A stretch of 64,000 bases of DNA from Candidatus Acidiferrales bacterium (GCA_035934015.1 DASYYH010000027.1:1-64000); one strand, 5' to 3'; shown: positions 35,659-45,942, counted from the stretch's first letter. Made by a program: numbers and translations. Notes: generated by a model from the sequence alone, not told the origin.

Positions 35659-38379
35659 ATGCTTTCCAATTTTTCAATACGCCAAAAACTGCATGCCATT
35701 GTGATGCTGCCCTGCGGCGCGGCATTGCTAGCTGCCGCGCTGGCATTTACGGCTTACGACCGGCTGTCCTTCTTCACGACGAACCCTGAGGATCTGGCAT
35801 CCATTGCCGAAATGGTCGGCGAAAACAGCACAGCGGCCATCAGTTTCGATGATGCGAACTCAGCAAAAGGCACGCTGGCTGCGCTCCGCGCCGAAAAGAA
35901 CATCGTCGAAGCATGCATTTACGACGAAAGAGGCGAGATATTCGCGAGCTACCGCCGCGATTCTGCGCATTTGAACGAAGCCTTTCCGAGGGTTCAAGCA
36001 AACGGCATCGTGCGAACGAAAAAGACCCAGGGGCTGTTCGAGCCAATTACTCTGAACGGCGAAAAGATCGGGACGATCTATATCGAATCGGATTTTGGGA
36101 AACTGCAGGAGCGCAGCGCGCGATCTTCGACAATCCGTTTGCTGGTGTCGCTAGGCTCGCTGGGGATCGCTTTTCTGTTGTCATCGAGGCTTCAGAACGT
36201 GATTTCCGTGCCCATCCGAAGCCTCGCGGAGACGGCGCTTTCCGTATCTGCGAGTGAAAACTATGCGACGCGGGCACGGAAAACGAGCAACGATGAGATC
36301 GGTTTTCTCTATGACCAGTTCAATACGATGCTGAGCCGGATCCAACAACGCGACGCGGCGCTGCAACGGGCTCGCAACGAGTTGGAGGAAAGGGTCAATG
36401 AACGCACAGCTTTCCTGAATGCGCTGGTTGAAAACACACCGCTGGCCGTCGTTGTGGTCAACCGGGATGATGAGGTTCAACTGTGCAATCCGGCATTCGA
36501 GAAACTATTCCAGTACAAACATGAAGAGGTATTCGGACGAAGACTGGACATGCTGGTCCTCAATGAAGAGATGAGAAGGAAGATGGACAAGGCGTTTGGC
36601 ATGAAGAGAGAATGCCGTTCGATAGAACTTGTGACGCAGCGGTGCCGAAAAGATGGCGCATTGATTGATGTTGAGGTCCACGGAGCGCCGTTGCTCGTGC
36701 GCGGAGAAGTGAATGGCGCGCTGCGCATCTATCAGGATATTTCCGAGCGAAAACGAGCCGAACAGGAAATGCAGCAGGCGAAAGAGGCGGCTGAGGCTGC
36801 GAGCGCGGCGAAAAGCGAGTTTCTGGCCAATATGAGCCACGAAATTCGCACGCCGATGAACGGAATCATGGGCATGACGGAGCTCGCACTGGAAACGGAA
36901 TTGACTTCGGAACAGCGCGAGTACCTCGACACCGTGAAATTTTCGGCGGAGTCGCTGCTTACGGTCATCAATGACGTTCTCGACTTTTCCAAAATTGAGG
37001 CGCGGAAACTGAGTATCGACGCGATTGATTTTGATCTGCGGGACAACATCGGCGACGCGATGAAAACACTCGGCATTCGTGCACACCAGAAGCGCCTGGA
37101 AATCGCATACGACGTGCAGCCGGACGTTCCTGAAACAGTCATCGGCGATCCGGGAAGATTACGCCAGGTTTTGCTGAATCTGGTCGGCAATGCGATCAAG
37201 TTCACTGAGCAGGGCGAGGTGACCGTAACAGTCGAAGCAAGCACACAAACGCCAAATGACGCGGATCTGCACTTTGTGGTAGCGGACACAGGGATCGGCA
37301 TCCCCAAGGAAAGACAGGCGGCCATCTTTGAAGCATTCACGCAAGCGGATGGGTCGATGACGCGCGAATACGGCGGCACAGGGCTGGGGCTGACGATCTC
37401 GACGCGATTGGTGGAAATGATGGGCGGGAGAATCTGGGTGGAAAGCGAGGCGGGCAAAGGGAGCCGTTTCCATTTTACGGTCCACCTTGGGAAACGCGCG
37501 GGACCGGCCAAGCCCTTAGCGATCAGCAGCGAGAGGGTGTTGCGCGGCATGCACGTGCTGGTAGTAGACGATAATGCCGTCAATCGAAGAATCCTCGAAA
37601 GAGTTTTGACCAATTGGGGGATGGAAGCCGCAACGGCGGACGGCGCGCAAGCAGCCATGGCATTGCTCGAGCAATTCAACAATACGAGCGAGCGATTCAG
37701 GCTGATTCTACTTGACGCGCGAATGCCCGGCATGGACGGGTTTACGCTGGCAAAAGAGATCAAGGATCATCCGGACTGGTCCTCGGCGACGATCATGATG
37801 CTTACGTCCGACGGCCAGCGAGGCGATGCGGCGCGTTGCAGACAACTGGGAATGGCGGCCTATCTGGTGAAACCCATCCGGCAATCCGAGTTGCTGGACG
37901 CCGTCCTGGCGCTCGCAGGAGCACGGCCGGAAACGAAGGAACCACAGCCGTTGGTCACCCAGCATTCGCTGCGCGAGCAACGGATGTCGCTCAACATTCT
38001 TCTCGCAGAGGACAATGCGGTAAATCAATTGCTCACCATGCGTTTGCTGGAAAAACACGGCTTCCAGGTGAGCGTCGCGCAAAATGGCCGAGAAGCACTC
38101 GATGCGATCGAAAAAGGCGTGTATCACCTGGTCCTTATGGATGTGCAGATGCCGGAAATGGACGGTTTCGAAGCAACGGACAGAATCCGGAAAGCGGAAG
38201 AAAAATCCGGGGGACACATACCGATTATTGCGATGACGGCGCACGCGATGGCGGGAGATCGCGAGCGTTGTCTGAAACATGGGATGGATGCCTATATTTC
38301 AAAGCCGATTCAAGGAAACGAACTCATCGCATTGATCAAGCGAATATGCAAGCTTGCTCCGGAGGCAATTGAAACGTAA
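35659..38379 (+). CDS. Hybrid sensor histidine kinase with two receiver domains
   Basis: The order of parts in this 906-residue protein is membrane segment (about 13-32), periplasmic sensor (about 35-160, CHASE8-like), membrane segment (about 165-183), HAMP (about 185-240), PAS (about 255-365), HisKA with His394 in MSHEIRTPMNG, HATPase with GDPGRLRQVLLNLVGNAIKF and GGTGLGLTIS, receiver 1 with Asp686 in LLDARMPGMDG, and receiver 2 with Asp828 in LMDVQMPEMDG. It would pass phosphate to an Hpt protein and response regulator not seen here. It is in one operon with the YfiR gene, which supplies a periplasmic partner. Confidence 0.92.
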   Translation: MLSNFSIRQKLHAIVMLPCGAALLAAALAFTAYDRLSFFTTNPEDLASIAEMVGENSTAAISFDDANSAKGTLAALRAEKNIVEACIYDERGEIFASYRRDSAHLNEAFPRVQANGIVRTKKTQGLFEPITLNGEKIGTIYIESDFGKLQERSARSSTIRLLVSLGSLGIAFLLSSRLQNVISVPIRSLAETALSVSASENYATRARKTSNDEIGFLYDQFNTMLSRIQQRDAALQRARNELEERVNERTAFLNALVENTPLAVVVVNRDDEVQLCNPAFEKLFQYKHEEVFGRRLDMLVLNEEMRRKMDKAFGMKRECRSIELVTQRCRKDGALIDVEVHGAPLLVRGEVNGALRIYQDISERKRAEQEMQQAKEAAEAASAAKSEFLANMSHEIRTPMNGIMGMTELALETELTSEQREYLDTVKFSAESLLTVINDVLDFSKIEARKLSIDAIDFDLRDNIGDAMKTLGIRAHQKRLEIAYDVQPDVPETVIGDPGRLRQVLLNLVGNAIKFTEQGEVTVTVEASTQTPNDADLHFVVADTGIGIPKERQAAIFEAFTQADGSMTREYGGTGLGLTISTRLVEMMGGRIWVESEAGKGSRFHFTVHLGKRAGPAKPLAISSERVLRGMHVLVVDDNAVNRRILERVLTNWGMEAATADGAQAAMALLEQFNNTSERFRLILLDARMPGMDGFTLAKEIKDHPDWSSATIMMLTSDGQRGDAARCRQLGMAAYLVKPIRQSELLDAVLALAGARPETKEPQPLVTQHSLREQRMSLNILLAEDNAVNQLLTMRLLEKHGFQVSVAQNGREALDAIEKGVYHLVLMDVQMPEMDGFEATDRIRKAEEKSGGHIPIIAMTAHAMAGDRERCLKHGMDAYISKPIQGNELIALIKRICKLAPEAIET

Positions 38380-38737
38380 AAAACGGCGTGGACGGAATGG
38401 GCAAGTTCACGGTGTCTCGCGCAGGATTTCGTCGCCATGAAGCAGCCACTACAGAAATTTCCGGTGTCCACACTTACCCCGTATGGGACCACAATGGAAG
38501 CCGACCAAACGGACTGAAACGTATGTTTTTCCTTGCAAAGTAAGCAAACGCGGCGATCTGTATTAGACGATCGCAACTGAGAAATACTTCTACGCTCGAA
38601 CGTTTCCAGCGCGTGAAACATTTGGTCCATAAAGCAGCACCGGGAATGACACCCCGGCAGTGGCCCAATCCTTGTTTAACTGTTCAATCTATTATAGATA
38701 ACATATCCGGATTGGGGTTGAACCAGCGGGGGATAAT
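38380..38737. other. Gene-free stretch before the RpiR-type regulator
   Basis: About 360 bp with no supported gene. An A/T-rich patch around 38685-38705 (TCTATTATAGATAAC) is the only promoter-like sequence, possibly that of the regulator. Confidence 0.35.
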
Positions 38738-39616
38738 TTGGGGTCGCGCGAGAAACCAGCCAAATCGTGGGGAAATTCGAGCAGCTTTCCAAGGATGGTT
38801 CGAAGCCTTTCGGCCAAGCGGCAAGAAGTGATCCGGCCACTGCTAGAAAATCCGAGAAAGTATGTTCTCTATAGCCTGCGAGGCCTGGCGAAGGAATTCA
38901 ACAGCGCGCCGGCGACCTTGCTGCGTATTGCGCGCGAAATGGGCTTTGCCAGCTATCGCGATTTTCGAAGCTACTTGCACGAGCTTGCGATTGCACAAGC
39001 GACGCCATTCGAAGTGCTAGAGAGCAGCGCGGGAAGTTCGAGTGTGGCGGGGCAAATTGAAGAGTCGCTGAGCCGCGATATGGCCAATCTTCGCGCTTTG
39101 CACCATAGCCTGGATGTCAAGCGCGTGATTGCGCTGGTGAAGAAGCTCTACGCCGCCGATTCCATTTTGATCCTGGGCGGTGACATGGCGGAGAGCCTTG
39201 CCCGTTTTCTAGAATACAATCTGATCGTAATCGGATTCAAGTCCATGGCGCTTTCCGGAGCGGGACACATTTCACACCGGGTTCGACAAGTAACGCGCCG
39301 CGATGTGGTGATAGCGATCAGCTACCGGCGCGGGCTGCGCCAAACCATTGAAGGATTGCGCCAAGCGAAGAACCGAGGCGCATATTGCGTGGGCATCACG
39401 GACAGCTCGATTTCGCCTGTCGCCAGATATGCGGATGAGTTTTTCTTAACGCCTACCGAGGGTCCGCTTTTTGCGGGATCGTACGTCGCGGCAATGTCGT
39501 TTCTGAATTTGCTCTTAGTTGGCTGTTCCAATTACCGCCGCGACCATACGCTGGCAATCCTCCGCGAAGCGGAAAAAGAACAGAGAACTGGCTTCCGCTG
39601 GTATTCCGAGACGTAA
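38738..39616 (+). CDS. MurR/RpiR-family regulator with SIS domain
   Basis: The 292-residue protein has an N-terminal helix-turn-helix (about 25-95; LAKEFNSAPATLLRIAREMGFASYRDF) and a SIS sugar-phosphate-binding domain (about 120-260; ILILGGDMAESLARFLEYNL, ISYRRGLRQTIEGLRQAKNRGAYCVGITD). It probably responds to a phosphosugar. The start is TTG 38738 with GCGGGGGAT seven bases upstream. The next gene, an oxidoreductase, follows after 70 bp on the same strand. Confidence 0.82.
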   Translation: MGSREKPAKSWGNSSSFPRMVRSLSAKRQEVIRPLLENPRKYVLYSLRGLAKEFNSAPATLLRIAREMGFASYRDFRSYLHELAIAQATPFEVLESSAGSSSVAGQIEESLSRDMANLRALHHSLDVKRVIALVKKLYAADSILILGGDMAESLARFLEYNLIVIGFKSMALSGAGHISHRVRQVTRRDVVIAISYRRGLRQTIEGLRQAKNRGAYCVGITDSSISPVARYADEFFLTPTEGPLFAGSYVAAMSFLNLLLVGCSNYRRDHTLAILREAEKEQRTGFRWYSET

Positions 39617-39686
39617 TTCGCCCTTGACTCAGAAACATCGCAGGAATCCCGCCAGGTCAAACGGCCAACTGCGCTAGAATGACAGC

Positions 39687-41111
39687 TTGCGCGAAAAATA
39701 TGATGTGGTCGTAATCGGTTCTGGCCCGAATGGGCTTGCTGCGGCCATTACCGTGGCGCAGGCAGGACGTTCGGTCATTGTGTTTGAAGCGCGCGAGACG
39801 ATTGGCGGCGGCGCGCGAACGGAAGAATCGACGCTTCCCGGATTTTTCCACGATGTTTGCTCCTCGGTATATCCCATGGCGCTGATGTCGCCGTTTTTCC
39901 GGACTTTGCCACTAGGAAAATACGGACTCGAATGGGTTCATCCGACTTTGCCTCTGGCTCACCCCATGGACGATGGGACGGCTGCATTTCTGGATCGTTC
40001 GATTGAGAAGACGGCAGCGGATTTGGGCGCGGATGGCAAACGATACAACGAGTTGATGTCCGTTCTTGTCGAGGATTGGCCGAAGCTCGAGGATTTTCTG
40101 CTGGGACCGCCGAGCCTGCCGCAGCATCCTTTTTTGGCGGCGAGATTCGGACTGGTGGCGATGCGCTCGGCGTCTTATGTAGCGCGAAGTGCGTTCCGAG
40201 ATGAGCGGGCACGGGCGCTGTTTGCAGGAATTGCGGCCCATTCGATTCTGCCCCTCGAAAAAATGCCAAGCGCGGCATTCGGGCTGGTGCTAGGGGCGGC
40301 GGGGCATCTCGTGGGCTGGCCCTTTGCGCGGGGCGGGGCGCAGAAGATTGCAGATGCACTTGGAAGACATCTGCAAGAGCTGGGAGGAGAGATTCGCACG
40401 GGCACGCCGGTCGAATCTCTGGAAGAATTTTCGACAGCGCAGACGATTCTGTGTGACGTGGGGCCGCGGCAGCTTGCGAAACTAGCGGGCCGCCGATTGG
40501 CCGACCGATTCCGACGCAAACTGGAAAGATTTCGCTATGGTCCAGGAGTCTGCAAAATGGATTGGGCGCTCGATGGGCCAATTCCGTGGAAGGCGAATGC
40601 CTGTGCTCAGGCTGGAACAGTGCATGTGGGAGGGACGCTGGAAGAAATCGCGGCGTCAGAGCGGGACTGCTGGGAGGGTCGCATATCGGAAAGGCCATTT
40701 GTTTTGGTTGCGCAGCCGAGCCTCTTTGATTCCACGCGGGCGCCCGCGAGCAAGCATGTCGGCTGGGCCTATTGCCACGTGCCGAATGGATCGGGAAAAG
40801 ATATGTCGCAGGCGATTGAAAATCAGATCGAGCGGTTCGCGCCCGGATTCCGCGAACGGATTCTCAAACGCAGCGTCCGCGTGGCATCGAATCTGGAAGC
40901 CTACAACATGAACCTAGTGGGCGGGGACATCACCGGCGGCGCGGCAGAAGTGAGCCAATTCTTTCTGCGTCCAACGTGGCGTATGTATCGCACACCGGCG
41001 AGGAATATATATCTATGCTCGGCATCCGCACCTCCCGGTGGCGGTGTGCACGGCCTATGCGGGTACTTCGCGGCTAAAGCAGCGCTGCGCGATCGCTCCC
41101 GAGCCAGTTGA
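39687..41111 (+). CDS. FAD-dependent phytoene-desaturase-like oxidoreductase
   Basis: The 474-residue protein opens with a dinucleotide-binding motif, DVVVIGSGPNGLAAAITVAQAGRSV, followed by EARETIGGGARTEE, the second FAD contact. The C-terminal part has ASAPPGGGVHGLCGYFAAKAAL, the closing FAD motif of the CrtI/PDH group. It is an uncharacterised member of the NAD(P)/FAD-dependent oxidoreductase family with no carotenoid genes beside it, so the substrate is unknown. The start is TTG 39687. Confidence 0.8.
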   Translation: MREKYDVVVIGSGPNGLAAAITVAQAGRSVIVFEARETIGGGARTEESTLPGFFHDVCSSVYPMALMSPFFRTLPLGKYGLEWVHPTLPLAHPMDDGTAAFLDRSIEKTAADLGADGKRYNELMSVLVEDWPKLEDFLLGPPSLPQHPFLAARFGLVAMRSASYVARSAFRDERARALFAGIAAHSILPLEKMPSAAFGLVLGAAGHLVGWPFARGGAQKIADALGRHLQELGGEIRTGTPVESLEEFSTAQTILCDVGPRQLAKLAGRRLADRFRRKLERFRYGPGVCKMDWALDGPIPWKANACAQAGTVHVGGTLEEIAASERDCWEGRISERPFVLVAQPSLFDSTRAPASKHVGWAYCHVPNGSGKDMSQAIENQIERFAPGFRERILKRSVRVASNLEAYNMNLVGGDITGGAAEVSQFFLRPTWRMYRTPARNIYLCSASAPPGGGVHGLCGYFAAKAALRDRSRAS

Positions 41112-41224
41112 ACATCAGCCGACCGGCGTAACTTTAGTCGCCGGAAAAGACGAGATGCGTGGCCATGAAGCGGCGGCGAAGACAGTTTAATACTGCCGCC
41201 GCCGGAGCATCGAGCCAGTCTTGC

Positions 41225-44200
41225 TTATTTTGAGTCGGCCTTGAAGCTGCATGATGCGCCAGCGAGCTTGCTCGGCACGACGTCGAGCTGCTGCAAATTG
41301 CTCTTTGCCAGGACGGTATTGAAGTTGACGATGTCTTTCTGTTGCATCGTCTTCCAGGCGTCCACGGTGCGGTTGTAGTTGCCGCAATCGCTCTCCCAAG
41401 TGGCGATCTGAGTGGGTGTCGGTTCCATGTCGAGACCCACCTGCATCATGCTGACCATGGTGTTGTAGTCGTCGTTCAGCATCAGGAACGAATGCAGCTC
41501 ACCGGGCTTGGGTGCTTGACGACGGAAAAAGAAGCCCGCGGCCGGCGCCGCGCCGCCAACCTTGGTCAGGCTGGCATCGAGCTTCTTGGCTTGCGCGGCT
41601 ACGTCACTGGGCAGGTTGCCCCGCATCAGAGATGCAAGCTGCGCCTTGACCGCGTCCACTTCGCTTTTGCCCGCGTAGCTCTGCTGCATGCCATGATACG
41701 CGAGCATCGTGAGCTGATTTTGAGCACGCAGGGCGGCCATAACCTTCGGGCTCTGGCCGACTCGCGGGTCGTTCATCACAGTTACCTGGCGCGTGTAGAC
41801 TTTGCCATCCACAGTGAGCTTGAGCGTGTAAACGCCGGGAATTACCTGCGGCCCGTGGGGACCAGCTGTCGTGCTGGCCGCCACCATGTTCATCTGATTT
41901 TCGAGATCGTGCTGGAAGGCAGGCGGGTCGTCATACTGCAAATCCCAGTTGAAGCGGTTCATGCCGATGTTGGTAGAGAGCACACGCGACTCGGGCGAGG
42001 CTAGCCAGTAGCGGGGATACGCTTGTCCCTCGATCGGCGGCGGTAAAGTGCTTGAAATGGTTCGCACCACATTGCCCTTGGAATCGAAGACCTGCAACTG
42101 AATCGGTCCATTGGGTTGGTGGCTGAGGTAATAGTCCACGATCGCGCCATAGGGCGGATTAGGAGCGTTGGGCACCTCGACAGAGGTCGGCTGATCCCAG
42201 TTGCTGTTCAGCCGGGCGCGGATGGCCTGTTCCGGCTGAAATAAATAGGCTGAGGAAGACGTGACCGCACTGGCGCTGGCGGCGATCTCGCGCAGCGGAG
42301 TTATGTCATCAAGAATCCAGAGGCCGCGGCCGTAAGTGCCGATGACGAGGTCGTTCACATTGTAATTCGTGTGGATGAGAAGGTCGCGAATGGAAGTCGT
42401 GGGCAAATTCTGGCGTAGAGATTGCCAGTGGTCGCCGTTATCGAAGCTGACATAGACGGTTGACTCGGTGCCAGCGAATAGCAGGCCGGGCTGCTTGGGA
42501 TCAGCGCGCAGAACATTCATCCAGCTTCCCGTGCGCTCGTCAGTGGGCAAGCCACTGACGATGCTGGTCCACGTCTTGCCGCCGTCGGTGGTGCGCCAGA
42601 CAAGCGGCACGTCTTCGTCTTGTTTGGCAGGCGCGGTGGCTGCAGGGCCGCGCTGGCCGCCGATGCGACCGGTGACGTAGGCGGTGTTGACCTCATCGCC
42701 AGCCTCGATAGTGTTGAAGTTCGTGTTCGGCGGCGCGCCGGTGATGTTGCTGACGTTGTTCCAATGTCTGCCACCATCCATGGTGTTATAGATCTGGCCG
42801 TTGCTGCTCACGGACCAGACCACGCCAGCCTTTACCGTCGAGATTGAAAAATCATTGATGGTTGGCGCGGGGGGTGGGAAGGTGCCCGGCGCTGGCGTCG
42901 GCGACGGCGGCAGTGGTGTACCGCAAGCGACCGGCGACGCGCCCTTGGCCGTGGTGAGGTCTGGGCTGAAGGCTTTCCAAGAATGCGCGCCGTCGCGAGT
43001 GACCAGCAGACACTGATAGGCAACGTAGAGCGCGCTGGGATCGAACGCGGTGTCGAATTTCTTCTGGAAGTCGCGCCCGGCGCGATATTTTTCGGCATCA
43101 GCGCCGAAGTTGGGCGCGACGTTCTGCCACTGCCCGGTCGACATATTAATTTTGACCAGACCATTGCCTCCGCCGCCGGGGCCATAGCCGACAGCATAAA
43201 GAATGTGAGGACTTTCGGGATCGGGGGTAATGACGCCAAATTCAGAGGAGGGTACCGGACTCCAGTCGGTAAAGAAATCGAGCTGGCCCCACATGCCGCG
43301 GCTGTTGACCATTACAGCGCCGGTATCCTGCTGCGAAGTCACGACCCAATACGGATACTGGCTGTCTGCGGCCACGTGGTAAACCTGCGAAATGGGTTGC
43401 GTATACCAGAGGCTCCACGTATCGCCGCCGTCGAGCGTGACGCTGGCGCCCTGGTCGGCGCCGACCAACATGCGTCTGCCGTTGGTGGGATCAATCCAGA
43501 GCTTGTGGTAATCCTCTCCGCCGGGCGCGCCCTTGAACGCGTGGAAAGTGACTCCGCCGTCGGTCGAACGGTACATGGCCGTGCTCACGGTGTAGAGAAC
43601 GTCAGGATTCTGCGAATCCACGAAGACACCGCAGCTATAGGAGCCCTGGCCGTTGCCGATGCGCGTGTCCTTGCCTGCCATATGTTTCCATGTGTTACCG
43701 CCGTCGTCGGAACGGAATAATCCGGAGCCGCCCTCGATATCGTTGCCAACGATGTAGATACGCCGGCCGCTGGTGCGCAAGGCAATCGCCAAGGCAACGC
43801 GGCCAGGAAAAGCAGGGATTTTGATCTGGGTCCATGTCTGACCCTCGTCGGTAGATTTGAAAACCAGCGGCGGCTTGGTCTTGGGACGAGGTCCGGTGCC
43901 GAAGAAAAAGCCACCGCCCGTGCCTTGCGTGTCTGCCACCATGACGCTGGGGTCGTCGTATGCGTATTCCACTTCGCGCGTGCCATCGTAGCCCTCGGGC
44001 TTGAGGGCATTGGTCCAAGTCTGGCCACCATCGGTCGAGCGGTAGATGCCGCCGCCGTCGTGAGTGGCATCGCCGAGAGCAGAGACAACCACGAGATTGG
44101 GATCGTTGGGATCGACGAGGATGCTGTCGATCTTCACCGTGTCATCCAGGCCAATGTGCTGCCAAGTTTTGCCGGCGTCGGTGGACTTCCACATGCCGTT

Positions 44201-44557
44201 GCCCAAGCTGCCGCCAATGGGATCGCCAGCTCCGGCATAAACGATATCGGGATTCGATGGAGCCACCTGAACTGCACCGATACTATCCACGCTCGTCACC
44301 TGATCGAAGATGGGATACCAAGTGACGCCTCCGCTGGTGGTTTTCCAAATGCCTCCCTGGGGGGTACCGAAATAGAAAACTCCGGGCTGACCGATCACGC
44401 CGGTAACGGAAGAGATGCGGCCGCCGTGGAAAGGCCCAACGTTGCGCCACCTAAGACCGGCGTAGAGGTCGGGCTTGACCTGCGCGGTCGCGGTCCACGT
44501 GAATGCCAGAAAACTGGCGAAGATCAGCCAATATGCAACTCGCGAAATTCGCGTCAT
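41225..44557 (-). CDS. Secreted BNR/sortilin-like beta-propeller protein, copy 2
   Basis: The 1110-residue protein begins MTRISRVAYWLIFASFLAF (signal peptide) and contains multiple BNR repeats such as KTTSGGVTWYP, KSTDAGKTWQH, RSTDGGQTWTN and RTTDGGKTWTS. The region RGLWILDDITPLREI matches the same point in copy 1 at 25743 (RAFWILDDITPLREI), so they are paralogues. The C-terminal 200 residues are mostly helical. The middle holds a Pro-rich stretch (PPSPTPAPGTFPPPAP) absent from copy 1. ATG 44557 has AGGGGG ten bases upstream. The function is probably extracellular binding or degradation. Confidence 0.8.
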   Translation of the reverse strand: MTRISRVAYWLIFASFLAFTWTATAQVKPDLYAGLRWRNVGPFHGGRISSVTGVIGQPGVFYFGTPQGGIWKTTSGGVTWYPIFDQVTSVDSIGAVQVAPSNPDIVYAGAGDPIGGSLGNGMWKSTDAGKTWQHIGLDDTVKIDSILVDPNDPNLVVVSALGDATHDGGGIYRSTDGGQTWTNALKPEGYDGTREVEYAYDDPSVMVADTQGTGGGFFFGTGPRPKTKPPLVFKSTDEGQTWTQIKIPAFPGRVALAIALRTSGRRIYIVGNDIEGGSGLFRSDDGGNTWKHMAGKDTRIGNGQGSYSCGVFVDSQNPDVLYTVSTAMYRSTDGGVTFHAFKGAPGGEDYHKLWIDPTNGRRMLVGADQGASVTLDGGDTWSLWYTQPISQVYHVAADSQYPYWVVTSQQDTGAVMVNSRGMWGQLDFFTDWSPVPSSEFGVITPDPESPHILYAVGYGPGGGGNGLVKINMSTGQWQNVAPNFGADAEKYRAGRDFQKKFDTAFDPSALYVAYQCLLVTRDGAHSWKAFSPDLTTAKGASPVACGTPLPPSPTPAPGTFPPPAPTINDFSISTVKAGVVWSVSSNGQIYNTMDGGRHWNNVSNITGAPPNTNFNTIEAGDEVNTAYVTGRIGGQRGPAATAPAKQDEDVPLVWRTTDGGKTWTSIVSGLPTDERTGSWMNVLRADPKQPGLLFAGTESTVYVSFDNGDHWQSLRQNLPTTSIRDLLIHTNYNVNDLVIGTYGRGLWILDDITPLREIAASASAVTSSSAYLFQPEQAIRARLNSNWDQPTSVEVPNAPNPPYGAIVDYYLSHQPNGPIQLQVFDSKGNVVRTISSTLPPPIEGQAYPRYWLASPESRVLSTNIGMNRFNWDLQYDDPPAFQHDLENQMNMVAASTTAGPHGPQVIPGVYTLKLTVDGKVYTRQVTVMNDPRVGQSPKVMAALRAQNQLTMLAYHGMQQSYAGKSEVDAVKAQLASLMRGNLPSDVAAQAKKLDASLTKVGGAAPAAGFFFRRQAPKPGELHSFLMLNDDYNTMVSMMQVGLDMEPTPTQIATWESDCGNYNRTVDAWKTMQQKDIVNFNTVLAKSNLQQLDVVPSKLAGASCSFKADSK

Positions 44558-44692
44558 GATGTCCATACCCCCTAGTAGAAGTCCCCTCACAGAAACAGGC
44601 GCAGTATAGTGTCACATTCCTGTTTCGGGCACAATTTCCGAATCCCTCTTTTGGACGTATTAGCGAAGAGATTTGATACAAGGGCGGAGCTT

Positions 44693-45616
44693 TTAGTTCT
44701 GATTCTTCGCGAAGAATGCGAGTACGCGCCGCTGAAATTCCGCTGGCTCGGTCCCGAACGCACCTGTGTGACCCGCTCCCGGCACGATCCATAATTGTTT
44801 CGGACCAATCGCTTCGTGGAAAAGCTGCTTGGAGTGCCGGCAAGGAATGGTTTTGTCGCGCGTGCCACAAATGAGCAGCACAGGGAAGGCGCGCTCAGAC
44901 ACGGCTTGGGCAGGGGAAACACCATCCGCGGGAAATCCGCCCTCGTTTTCCGCTGAGCGCAGCGCGAAATACGATGCCGGGCGAAAAAGCGTCCTCCCTA
45001 ACAGAGAACTCACAGCCAGTCCCGCATAATCGTAGCTGACCTCGCGCAAGCTGCTGAACGATGCTTCTGCCACAACGGCCTTAATTTGCGGGTCCACTGC
45101 GGCGGACTGCAGCGCGATGGCCGCGCCCATAGATTCTCCCAGCTCAAAAACAGTTCGAGGCCTTTCGCTGGCATAGAGTGCATCAACAATCTTTTTTGTA
45201 TCCCATCGCTCTTTCCAACCGAACGTGGCCAGTGTGCCATCGCTCGCACCCTGCGCGCGGGCGTCCATCATGACGGTGCCGTATCCCGCCTTCAGAAGAA
45301 AATCGGCGTATGGCGCCATTTCCGCGCGATTGTCCACAATGCCGTGAAACAGCAGAACCCAGTCGTCATTGGGCGTCCTCGAGCGAACCTTCCAACCGCG
45401 AAGCATCACGCCGTCCGGCGCTCGAATATCGAACTCCTCAGGCGTTACGCCGTCACGCGCGAAAATCCCGTCAGCCTTCGCGATTAACGCTGCATCCAGC
45501 GGTTTCCGCATTGGCCGCAAGATCCACGGGCCTAACGCAAACCCAATTGCGCCGGAAATCACCGGCGCGAACATGCTGAGACCTGCAAACCCGGCCAATA
45601 CCCGTCGAATTCGCAT
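44693..45616 (-). CDS. Membrane-anchored alpha/beta hydrolase
   Basis: The 307-residue protein begins MRIRRVLAGFAGL, has a hydrophobic anchor (about 5-32) and an alpha/beta-hydrolase fold: WVLLFHGIVDNR, the nucleophile elbow GESMGA (Ser162), then LLICGTRDKTIP (Asp region) and GAGHTGAF (His). It resembles BAAT/Bem46-like hydrolases of unknown substrate. The frame has TTG at 45625, but ATG 45616 is the more likely start. It is the last chromosomal gene before the accessory island. Confidence 0.8.
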   Translation of the reverse strand: MRIRRVLAGFAGLSMFAPVISGAIGFALGPWILRPMRKPLDAALIAKADGIFARDGVTPEEFDIRAPDGVMLRGWKVRSRTPNDDWVLLFHGIVDNRAEMAPYADFLLKAGYGTVMMDARAQGASDGTLATFGWKERWDTKKIVDALYASERPRTVFELGESMGAAIALQSAAVDPQIKAVVAEASFSSLREVSYDYAGLAVSSLLGRTLFRPASYFALRSAENEGGFPADGVSPAQAVSERAFPVLLICGTRDKTIPCRHSKQLFHEAIGPKQLWIVPGAGHTGAFGTEPAEFQRRVLAFFAKNQN

Positions 45617-45907
45617 TGGTAACAAGAGTTACGAATTCCGCGTGTGTTTGGTTCCAAGGGAAACAATTAAGCAGAATAAAAACAGAAGCGTTGGTAGGGG
45701 CGGTGGGGATTTCTACTATCATTGACCCAGAAGGATTTAGCTTTCGGCGCATCTGATTTTTCCAGTGTTGTTGGACAACATCTGGTAGCAGAACTGGTAG
45801 CATTTTCGGGCGAGCCTGTCAAACAAGTGAGCGCCTTCAGAAGTTCGCGTTGTCTTTCACGGCTCAATACAAGAATGATGCAAGTGCTTCCTAGTGCCAA
45901 CGGCCTA
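45617..45907. other. Junction between chromosome and accessory island
   Basis: Just under 300 bp without a supported gene. It has a short palindrome (GGCCTATTGGCC, 45902-45913) but no tRNA, recognisable attachment site or insertion-sequence end. The island's left edge probably falls here, because gene style changes from long chromosomal genes to short packed ones. Confidence 0.35.
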
Positions 45908-45936
45908 TTGGCCTACGTATGCCTGTGTGATACTAT
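45908..45936 (+). promoter_or_regulatory. Candidate promoter for the RHH gene
   Basis: TTGGCC (45908-45913) and TACTAT (45931-45936) are separated by 17 bp. The start site would fall at about 45943, the ATG of the ribbon-helix-helix gene. There is no Shine-Dalgarno, so a leaderless message is suggested. Confidence 0.4.
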
Positions 45937-45942
45937 GTGACC

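Noticed and set aside
42983-43720. 245-residue open frame antisense to the second BNR protein
   Set aside because: It mirrors GC-rich repeat codons of the real gene and has no ribosome site.
45722-45940. 72-residue open frame at the island junction
   Set aside because: Overlaps the promoter of the RHH gene and has no supporting motif.
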